13,604 bases of DNA. It comes from Candidatus Delongbacteria bacterium. GTDB taxonomy: Bacteria > Delongbacteria > UBA4055. A program made the translations under genes and the position numbers. Below, piece after piece: positions 7,092 to 13,604 of this stretch (positions are counted from its first letter, which is position 1; every line of letters starts with the position of its first letter). Below the pieces are notes generated by a model, which saw only the letters and a program-made list of their open reading frames with translations, did no database searches and was not told the origin of the DNA. The stretch spans positions 1 through 13,604 of the forward strand of contig JAFGUL010000235.1 of NCBI GenBank assembly GCA_016938535.1, written 5' to 3'.

Positions 7092-8636
7092 ATGTTGAAA
7101 ATAATTGCGGTCATAATAATTTCAGTAAATTCAATTATTTTAGGATCAGTTTCTGAAAATCACGCAAGAACAGGAGAAATCAGCTTTAAGGATGCTTTAT
7201 GGGATAAGTCCGGAAATATATTTTACTCAAGGCAGAAAGTTGCTGACCTTACGTCTCAGAATAAGGCTGTTGTTCTATATTTTTTTGAAGCGTGTTTCTC
7301 CTGAACCGGCATAGGAGTCCTGCCGGAGGCGGGATATTTACAGAAAGCCATTAATCTTCAGGAAAATCCAAATGATCTGTACGCAGTTGGCGCTTCTTTC
7401 AACATTAATACATATAACGATCTTTTAAGATTCAAGACTTCCAATAATATTTATTACAATCTGGCTATAACCGATGAACTCGGTTTCAGATATATGTCTA
7501 ATTTCTTTTATAATTTCAATTTCATCGGAAAGAATAACAACATAATCGGTGTTCTTGACAATTCTGCTTCGGCAGAAGAAATTGATATAATGATCAAAAG
7601 AGCAATTGCGTCCTTTCATGACCTTTATCTGAGAAAAGCAAGTGACAAAATATTGTTAACAGGATCGACATACCGGATCGACCTTAATGATTACTTCCAA
7701 TATAATGACCGGTCAAATGTGGAGTTCATTGTAAAAAATGTCTCAAATAATTATATTCTGGAAGCTGAAATATCCGGAAGTGATTTTTTAATTGACCCGA
7801 CTTCGGTCAAAGGTTATTCATTTGTCAGCGTGATCGCAAAAATACCTGATAGAGATATTTTCGTTGAAACCGTCTTTGAAGTAATTAATCCTACACAATT
7901 ATACGAGGATTTTGAAATAGCTGACATCGGAAATTCAAAGATAGATTGGATTCACGCAGGAGACGCTCAATGGTCGGTAACAGAAGGTCAGTCATATACG
8001 GGAGAACGTTCACTCCGTTCAGGAGACGTAGGTCCCAATCAGGAATCTGAGATCAGTATCGAACTCGATCTTCTGGAACCCGGAACTCTGATTTTCGCAT
8101 ATAAAACATCTTTAAGACCTTATTATGATAAATTGAATTTTTATATCGATGATCTAAATATTTCTGAGACCGAATCTGCTGATCTGTGGACTGGTGATAA
8201 CGACTGGAGGCTGATGTCTTTTAACATTCGAGCCGGAAAACGGTCATTGAGATGGGTATACAACCGTACCTCTACTACCATTTATTATTATGACTATACA
8301 GCCTGGATCGATATGGTCGTAATTCCTGATAAACTAAATTATTCATCTGGCATTAATAGTGAGGCTAATCTAATAAACAATACTTCTTTAACAGCATATC
8401 CGAATCCTTTCAATCCTAATACAACGATTACTTTCCAAATGCCTGACAGGGAAAACGCCGAATTGCTTATTTTTGATATCAGGGGAAGGCAGGTCGTCGA
8501 GGTCTTTAAAGGTCAGCTTGATAAAGGAATGCACTCCTTCGAATTTGACGGCAGCAGGCTTTCAAGCGGAGTATACTATTCTGTTTTAAGATATGGAAAT
8601 GAGTTCGTAACCAATAAACTGATCCTTGCGAAATAG
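7092..8636 (+). CDS. Candidate secreted thioredoxin-like selenoprotein (CxxU) with T9SS tail
   Basis: One frame of 514 codons carries a single internal TGA at 7302-7304 (codon 71) and ends in TAG. Translated through the TGA, the order is: signal peptide (about 1-25); thioredoxin-like region (about 50-175), in which a hydrophobic strand leads to Ala-Cys-Phe-Ser-TGA-Thr-Gly, the place of a CxxC redox motif; an Ig-like stretch (about 185-270); a MAM-like beta-sandwich (about 271-412) also present in the C25 peptidase at the right edge; and a T9SS type A sorting tail (about 432-514, YPNPFNPNTTI). Both sides of the TGA read as protein with no frameshift. A SECIS-like hairpin lies at 7317-7335. The start has AAGAGGGG eight bases upstream. 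If the TGA is selenocysteine, this is a surface or secreted thiol-selenol redox protein. The alternative is a nonsense-mutated pseudogene. The usual cis-Pro loop of thioredoxins is not evident, so the fold call is moderate. Confidence 0.6.
7317..7335 (+). promoter_or_regulatory. SECIS-like hairpin downstream of in-frame TGA
   Basis: GTCCTGCC (7317-7324) pairs with GGCGGGAT (7328-7335), giving eight pairs with two G-U, around a three-base loop GGA (7325-7327). The loop starts 20 bases after the TGA. This agrees with the known bacterial SECIS layout: a short stem in the coding region, apical loop roughly 16-37 nt downstream, and a G in the first two loop positions. An overlapping alternative hairpin, CCGGCA (7306-7311) with TGCCGG (7321-7326), would exclude it. 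Its loop is closer to the TGA than usual. Confidence 0.5.
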
Positions 8637-8639
8637 TAT

Positions 8640-9956
8640 TTAACCGCAATATTCACCGAATTTCATTCCTATATCACGATATAATTCGAGAAGTTTTTCT
8701 ATACTTTCGATCTCAGCCCACTCATCAGCTCTGTGAGAGTTCCAGCCGACCGGACCGAGAACCAGCACTGGTGTTTCGGGATTGTAACGCCTGAAAACAT
8801 TCTCGTCTGCGACAGAGTATCCCATATTATAATTTCTGAATTTACCGATATTGCCAATGCATCTTCTTACGAAAACCGTAAACGGATGATCTGCCGGCGT
8901 CATATATGCCTCGCTGTAGGGAGTCGGTCTTTTTTTTAGCTTCAGTTTCATCTTTTTTTCTACGCCTTCTACAATGACGGTCTTTAATATCTTAGATTTG
9001 TACAGCGAATCAATAAAGTCCTTCAGCTTTTTTCTTATATTTCTGATGGTCACATTCGGAGTAAAAGTACAGTCTATTACGATCCTGCCCCAAGACGGAA
9101 TTGACAGGCTTTCTTTACCGCAGTCGATCTTTGAGATAAAAAACGAACCTTCGATCTTATTAGAGGCTTGGGTATCAGGAATTTCTTTTGTTTCGAAAAT
9201 AAAAATATCCCTGTAATTCTTTCTGAAATTCTCGAACTCAACAGCGAACTTTGATGCTTCAACTGCAGCGCTTATAAAAGACGGATCGTTCGATATCGCT
9301 CCGTGCCCGCCAGTACCATAAACATCTATCTCGAATTCGCATCTGCCGAGTCTTCCGATCCCGATTGTTTCGTGACCGAAGAATCTGTTCGGCCCGTCAC
9401 CGATCTCGGGTACTACAATAGCTTTTACATCATCCATAAAACTGCTTTGAGCCAGCACATTCGCGCCGGCAGAATAATATTCCTCGTCTATGCCGAAAGC
9501 GACCTTGATCTTGTATCCTTCAGGGATCGTATCCCTGAACGCAAGACAGATAACAGCAAGCCCGGTCTTCATATCGTTCGAGCCAAGCCCAAACAGCGCT
9601 TTCCGTTTTTTCCCCTGAAACTCAACTGTGCCTTCTCTCGGAGTAAGTGCCGACTTAAGGCTTAGCCACGGTTCAGAAGAAACTGTATCCGAGTGACCGT
9701 AGAAAAGTATCGAACTTTTACCTTTACCCTTTTCTGCCAGAAGATTAAAATGCCTAACTCCTCTCTTATCCTCAAAAACGAACTGTTTTTCAACTTTGAA
9801 TCCGGTTTCTTTGAGTTTTGATTCGAGAAATCTGTTTATCTCAGCATCTCTTGAACTCTGAAAATTCATTGCGCTCTTTTTTACAATTTCGAACGGATTT
9901 CTGGAATCAATTTTAATGAGCTCTTTTACAAGTTCCACTACTTCGTTTTCTTTCAT
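8640..9956 (-). CDS. M20 family metallopeptidase (ArgE/DapE/carboxypeptidase-like)
   Basis: This is a 438-aa cytoplasmic two-zinc hydrolase of amide bonds in peptides or N-acyl amino acids. The co-catalytic residues are visible: His88 and Asp90 in YGHSDTV, bridging Asp128 in GSNDMKTG, Glu158-Glu159 in GIDEEYYS, Glu184 in VVPEIGD and His408 in WNSHRADEW. The dimerisation lid domain lies between, starting near GTGGHGAISNDPSF (214-227). There is no signal peptide. The exact substrate cannot be assigned; ArgE, DapE and peptidase subfamilies share these motifs. The ATG start has a weak AAGG seven bases upstream. It is convergent with the candidate selenoprotein gene (3-base gap) and divergent from the MFS gene. 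Confidence 0.9.
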   Translation of the reverse strand: MKENEVVELVKELIKIDSRNPFEIVKKSAMNFQSSRDAEINRFLESKLKETGFKVEKQFVFEDKRGVRHFNLLAEKGKGKSSILFYGHSDTVSSEPWLSLKSALTPREGTVEFQGKKRKALFGLGSNDMKTGLAVICLAFRDTIPEGYKIKVAFGIDEEYYSAGANVLAQSSFMDDVKAIVVPEIGDGPNRFFGHETIGIGRLGRCEFEIDVYGTGGHGAISNDPSFISAAVEASKFAVEFENFRKNYRDIFIFETKEIPDTQASNKIEGSFFISKIDCGKESLSIPSWGRIVIDCTFTPNVTIRNIRKKLKDFIDSLYKSKILKTVIVEGVEKKMKLKLKKRPTPYSEAYMTPADHPFTVFVRRCIGNIGKFRNYNMGYSVADENVFRRYNPETPVLVLGPVGWNSHRADEWAEIESIEKLLELYRDIGMKFGEYCG

Positions 9957-10058
9957 GATCAGACCTTAAAAATATTTATTGATGTATAATATAAAAAAAC
10001 TCATTGTTTAAACAGTAAAATTTAGTTTTATTTTCAGACCGGAAACAGGAGTCCGAAA
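9957..10058. promoter_or_regulatory. Divergent intergenic region with a 10-bp palindrome
   Basis: These 102 AT-rich bases separate the divergent M20 and MFS genes and should hold both promoters. A perfect palindrome, TGTTTAAACA (10005-10014), lies near the middle and could be an operator. A TATAATATA run (about 9985-9993) could serve as a -10 element. Neither has a confirmed partner box, so these are weak assignments. Confidence 0.35.
10047..10051 (+). promoter_or_regulatory. Shine-Dalgarno fixing the TTG start of the MFS gene
   Basis: AGGAG lies seven bases before the TTG at 10059-10061. There is no ATG in frame nearby that has a comparable site, so the TTG start is preferred. Confidence 0.75.
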
Positions 10059-11234
10059 TTGAATAAACCTGAAAATACAGAAACAAAAAAAAAGAAGTTC
10101 GACCTTCCAGTTGTCCTCACGGTTTCATTCTCGCATCTCGTAGCGGACATGTACTCCGCCTTTCTTGCGCCTGTACTACCGCTTCTCATCTCAGGTCTGG
10201 GAATAACCAAGTTCCAGGCCGGACTCCTGGATTTCGCAAGAAAAATCCCTTCACTTTTAAATCCCCTTTTCGGAATGATCGCCGACAGGCTTGATGCGAA
10301 ATACTTCCTGATACTCGGGTGTATCATAATCACGGTCTCTATGAGCCTTCTGGGAGCTGTAAATGACTTCTCAACACTTTTCATCCTTATATTTATTGCC
10401 GGGTTTGGAACGAGTATTTACCATGTTCCCGGTCCTGTGATCATTAAAAAAGTCGCAACTGAAAGACTGGGATTGGGATTGAGCTTCTACATGCTCGGCG
10501 GTGAATTCGCCAGATTCCTCGGCCCTTTAGTTATTTTAAGCGCAATTAGCTTATGGACGTTCGAAGGAAGCTGGAAGATCATGCCGCTCGGACTGGCGGT
10601 TGCCGTGTTTCTGTATTTTAAGGTCCGAAAGATCTCAGTGCATAAAAAAAACGAGAACGGTAATGCAAAGCTGAAAGATTACAGGAAGTATCTGAGATTT
10701 TTTGTGCTTATAACAGGTATTGTTATCTTTAGATCAGGGATGCACTCTGCGCTGACCCTTTATCTGCCTACATACATGAACTTTAAAGGTAATTCCCTGT
10801 GGCTTTCAGGGATCTCTCTCTCGGTTCTCCAGTTCGCCGGAGCTGCGGGAACTTTTACTATCGGGATACTTTCGGACAAATTCGGAAGAAAAAAAATACT
10901 GCTACTGCTTTCATTGCTCAATCCGTTACTTATGTTCGCTTTCATATTCTCATCAGGATTCTTCATATTCCCCGTTCTGGCTTTGAGCGGTTTTATACTT
11001 CTCGGCAGCAATCCGATAATTCTCGCTCTCGTTCAGGAAAGAGATACCGAAAATCTGTCGTTTCTGAACGGTACTTACATGACGATCAGTTTTGTCGGAA
11101 GTTCAGCCATGGTACTTACAGTAGGACTCTTATCGGATGTATTCGGCCTTGACACAACTTACATTATCACTGCATTTCTTGCCGTCGCAGTCATACCTTT
11201 CGTGCTCATGTTAAAAGAAACAAAGGCCGCATAA
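10059..11234 (+). CDS. MFS transporter, fosmidomycin-resistance (Fsr)-like
   Basis: This is a 391-aa inner-membrane protein with about 12 membrane helices in two halves. The first-half motif A is GMIADRLDAK (72-81) and the second-half copy is GILSDKFGRKK (269-279). A charged loop of roughly residues 188-212 separates the halves. The N-terminal block FSHLVADMYSAFLAPVLPLL and the GFGTSIYHVPG segment resemble the Fsr branch of the major facilitator superfamily, which exports drugs such as fosmidomycin by proton antiport. The true substrate is unknown. It starts at TTG with AGGAG seven bases upstream. It stands alone on the + strand, and its stop lies inside the loop of a terminator hairpin. Confidence 0.88.
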   Translation: MNKPENTETKKKKFDLPVVLTVSFSHLVADMYSAFLAPVLPLLISGLGITKFQAGLLDFARKIPSLLNPLFGMIADRLDAKYFLILGCIIITVSMSLLGAVNDFSTLFILIFIAGFGTSIYHVPGPVIIKKVATERLGLGLSFYMLGGEFARFLGPLVILSAISLWTFEGSWKIMPLGLAVAVFLYFKVRKISVHKKNENGNAKLKDYRKYLRFFVLITGIVIFRSGMHSALTLYLPTYMNFKGNSLWLSGISLSVLQFAGAAGTFTIGILSDKFGRKKILLLLSLLNPLLMFAFIFSSGFFIFPVLALSGFILLGSNPIILALVQERDTENLSFLNGTYMTISFVGSSAMVLTVGLLSDVFGLDTTYIITAFLAVAVIPFVLMLKETKAA

Positions 11235-11247
11235 AGCAGCCTTTGTT
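11219..11247 (+). terminator. Terminator-like hairpin between convergent MFS and C25 genes
   Basis: AACAAAGGC (11219-11227) and GCCTTTGTT (11239-11247) form a perfect 9-bp stem with an 11-nt loop that contains the MFS stop codon. The sequence after it is AT-rich but not a clean T run. The symmetric stem could end transcription from both sides of the 33-base gap. Confidence 0.55.
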
Positions 11248-11267
11248 CAATATATATTATCCGGAAA

Positions 11268-13604
11268 TTATTTTATGAGAAGCATTTTTCTCGTAATCGC
11301 TGTTCCGTCAGTCTCGAGCGTATAGTAGTAAACTCCCGAATTGAACCTGATTCCGTCAAAGTCAACTGCATGAACCCCGGCCTGTCTTGAACCGTTAACA
11401 AGTTCTGCGATCTTCTGACCTGAAATGTTATAAACATTAAGTTTTACATCTGCTGTTTTTGCCATCGCGAACCTGATCTGAGTAACAGGATTGAACGGAT
11501 TCGGATAATTCTGATACAGATTAGCTCCGGACGGGAGAATTCCGGATTCTTCCTCGATTCCCGTAGAAATACCGGTTGCAAGGATGTTGTCAACCCATGC
11601 ACAGTTACTTCCGTTGTCGATGCTTGCGTCTCTTACAAATTCCCATTTGAATTCATGCAGACCCGAGGTTACTTCAAACTCGAATTTCAGCCAGTCCGAT
11701 ATACCGCTCCAGTTTTTCTTAAAGGCGCCGTCAATATAGAAATTCAATTTGTCATAACCGGATTCGGAAGATACTTTTCTGAAGAATGAGATCTTCCCGT
11801 CAACAACGAAATCGAAGCTTACTGTCATTATGGATCTCTGGGAATGTCCGACCGATCCAGAATTTGCGGAATACGACCCTTCGTAAAATTCTGTAGAATC
11901 GATCACCCAGCTAACATCGCCTGAATGTACCCATCCGTTCGCAAAAAAGTCACCCGTTTCAAAGCCGTCTGTAAGACCTACAACTTCGTCATAACTGTAA
12001 ACCGCAGAGTAGTCCGAAGCCGAATTAACAGAAAGTTCATACATAACATACGATGAATTAGGTATTGTTTCTCCATATGAGCACTCAAAGGCAACTTCAG
12101 AGACCGATCCCGGCTCTATCATATCTATATTAACACTGCCTGTCAGCCCCACGTCAAATGAAGTTGTCTGAACAAGATCCGCTGTAAGGTCCGTAATCGG
12201 GGCATGACCTGTATTTTCAATATTAAATGTAACCGTCCTTGTGATCCCCTGTAAAGCTGTAGGCGTGCTGAAAATATGAGTGATCTCAAGCTCAGGTGAT
12301 CCTACTGTAAGATATATATTCGATCTGTAAGTTCTTTTCGAATAGGAATCCGTTATATCCGCATAGAAAAGTATCCTCTCCTGATCCGGTGTCATCGCAG
12401 ATATCTCGAAAGAGATGCTGTCTGCCGAAACCGATCCGCCGGACTCTATGATCAAGGCATCAGAATTGTATTCGTCATTTATCATAGTTATATAGGGACT
12501 TTCAGTTGAGACCTTCATACTTATGCTCTCGCTGCTCTGCAGACCTATATTCTTAACAGTCAGCAGCGCGTTTGATATTTCACCGCTAAAATTAGTGCTG
12601 AATGAATAATCATCTATCTTGAGCCACGGACCCTCAGGAGCCTGCACAGAAACCGGGGCCTGTATGGTTTCAAGATTAAAACCGGACACTGTAATTATTA
12701 CTTCACCATCAACGAAAGGATGAGCAACAGTCACTTCGCCGTTCGTATCAGTTACACCGGAGAATGAAATCTCTCCCTGAAAAAGAGACACGACTGCACC
12801 TTCGACCGGATCCCCGGAAGAAACAATTCTTGTAGAATAAATTTCAGGGAATATGAATTGGTTAGTATTCTCAATAAGCTTTGGGGTATCGGTCCTTATC
12901 TGCAGAGAAGCGTCTCCGAAAACCGTCCAAGTTTTTATTGTATTCTGAGTTTCACTGTCGGCGCTTTGAGCCAGCATCAGAACACATCCGTTCATCGCAA
13001 CAGATCCGAAAGTAGTACGGTGATCTGCCGAAACCGTTGTTGTTCCGTTTCCGGGATTAGAAGAATAATCATACCCGCCTGTGAGTATATCGTTCATATA
13101 ATCCTGACCCCTCATAGGCGGTACCCACGGCTGGTTGATAGTTGACATCAGTGCTGCAGCGGCTCCTCCGCCTGATTTTCTGAGCCACGCTTCCGCAAAG
13201 CAGGTCCCCGAGTGAAAAGCGCCGTTAACACATGCTACGGAGAATATTACCGGAAGCTTAGAGCCGTTAGTCGAACTGTTCACATTAGTATTGCTGTATC
13301 CTGAGGTTCCCCAAGAAGTGTTAGACCCGTGACCGCAATAATTAATGATGCTCAGACCCGAATTGATATAATTTGCAACTGTAGCGGCAGTAGGATTACC
13401 GTAAGCTTCGTTTACTGTGTTATAAGTGAACGGTATCAGTTTGTTCTCTTTGATCACGTCAATATGCTCATAATCAATTTCGCCGTCATCACCTATTCCA
13501 TCACCCTCAGGAGATCCTATGCCGAGACCTGATTTGTACCATGTGCCTGAAATATCCGGAGTTTTTTCATATGATATAGTCTTATCTACCTGAGTCGTAA
13601 CATC
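11268..13604 (-). CDS. Gingipain-like C25 cysteine peptidase with T9SS tail, 5'-truncated by window edge
   Basis: The frame is open to the last base of the window, so these 778 residues are the C-terminal part of a larger protein. A GTG at 13457 is an internal codon, because conserved sequence (GLGIGSPEGDG, DDGEIDYEHID) continues upstream of it. Catalytic His92 (NYCGHGSN) and Cys125 (FSVACVNG) of the gingipain fold are present. Carboxypeptidase-like and Ig/CARDB-like beta domains follow, then a MAM-like beta-sandwich (fragment residues about 545-679, 11568-11972). A type A T9SS sorting tail closes the protein (about 696-778, YPNPFNPVTQI). It is probably a secreted or surface protease, with the signal peptide and propeptide outside the window. 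It converges on the MFS gene. Confidence 0.9.
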   Translation of the reverse strand, partial: DVTTQVDKTISYEKTPDISGTWYKSGLGIGSPEGDGIGDDGEIDYEHIDVIKENKLIPFTYNTVNEAYGNPTAATVANYINSGLSIINYCGHGSNTSWGTSGYSNTNVNSSTNGSKLPVIFSVACVNGAFHSGTCFAEAWLRKSGGGAAAALMSTINQPWVPPMRGQDYMNDILTGGYDYSSNPGNGTTTVSADHRTTFGSVAMNGCVLMLAQSADSETQNTIKTWTVFGDASLQIRTDTPKLIENTNQFIFPEIYSTRIVSSGDPVEGAVVSLFQGEISFSGVTDTNGEVTVAHPFVDGEVIITVSGFNLETIQAPVSVQAPEGPWLKIDDYSFSTNFSGEISNALLTVKNIGLQSSESISMKVSTESPYITMINDEYNSDALIIESGGSVSADSISFEISAMTPDQERILFYADITDSYSKRTYRSNIYLTVGSPELEITHIFSTPTALQGITRTVTFNIENTGHAPITDLTADLVQTTSFDVGLTGSVNIDMIEPGSVSEVAFECSYGETIPNSSYVMYELSVNSASDYSAVYSYDEVVGLTDGFETGDFFANGWVHSGDVSWVIDSTEFYEGSYSANSGSVGHSQRSIMTVSFDFVVDGKISFFRKVSSESGYDKLNFYIDGAFKKNWSGISDWLKFEFEVTSGLHEFKWEFVRDASIDNGSNCAWVDNILATGISTGIEEESGILPSGANLYQNYPNPFNPVTQIRFAMAKTADVKLNVYNISGQKIAELVNGSRQAGVHAVDFDGIRFNSGVYYYTLETDGTAITRKMLLIK

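Noticed and set aside
7302..7304. UGA reassigned to an ordinary amino acid genome-wide
   Set aside because: TGA is the true stop of the TPR-like gene, the EcfT-like gene and truA, each placed where the next gene begins or converges.
7494..8636. Separate gene starting at ATG 7494
   Set aside because: It is in the same frame as 7092-7304 with no stop between 7305 and 7493. There is no ribosome site, and a start there would cut the thioredoxin-like domain and lose the signal peptide needed for T9SS export.
9303..9665. 120-aa + strand frame opposite the M20 peptidase
   Set aside because: It lies fully inside the conserved M20 coding region on the other strand and has no family features.
11268..13457. 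C25 peptidase starting at GTG 13457
   Set aside because: Conserved C25 sequence continues in frame to the window edge, so this is an internal codon.

Overview
The window is AT-rich bacterial chromosome, densely packed, mostly housekeeping and envelope genes. Two exported proteins end in a type IX secretion (T9SS, type A) sorting domain with the YPNPFNP motif, and one of them is a gingipain-like C25 peptidase. This points to the FCB superphylum (Bacteroidetes relatives such as Ignavibacteria, Cloacimonadota, Delongbacteria or KSB1). I cannot place it more exactly from sequence alone. UGA is the ordinary stop of at least three genes here, so the standard code is in use.

Left part, + strand: a tRNA-Arg(CCU), whose 3' end is repeated in tandem right behind it; a membrane-anchored TPR-like protein; a hairpin that looks like a terminator; an EcfT/CbiQ-like membrane protein; and truA, overlapping it by four bases. 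A four-gene minus-strand operon then converges on truA: purE, a Dpm1-type GT2, a GT2 fused to a membrane and Rossmann-like module, and sppA. The Dpm1-type gene overlaps the end of purE and starts at TTG behind a perfect AAGGAG.

Right part: a + strand gene (7092-8636) is the most interesting object. It is one long frame interrupted by a single in-frame TGA at 7302-7304, exactly where a thioredoxin-like CxxC motif would have its second cysteine (Cys-Phe-Ser-TGA). A stable hairpin with a GGA apical loop begins 12 nt past the TGA. I read this as a candidate secreted CxxU selenoprotein with a signal peptide, thioredoxin-like domain, Ig-like stretch, MAM-like beta-sandwich and T9SS tail. It converges with an M20 metallopeptidase gene on the minus strand. 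That gene is divergent from a Fsr-like MFS exporter, which in turn converges with the C25 peptidase gene. The C25 gene runs off the right edge, so its N-terminus is missing.

Taken together: tRNA modification and purine synthesis (truA, purE), glycan assembly on polyprenyl carriers (the two GT2 proteins), membrane protein turnover (sppA), and T9SS cargo (the candidate selenoprotein and the C25 protease). The two cargo proteins share a homologous MAM-like module next to their sorting tails. No stretch over 300 bases lacks a gene, and I see no CRISPR array, insertion sequence or phage gene.
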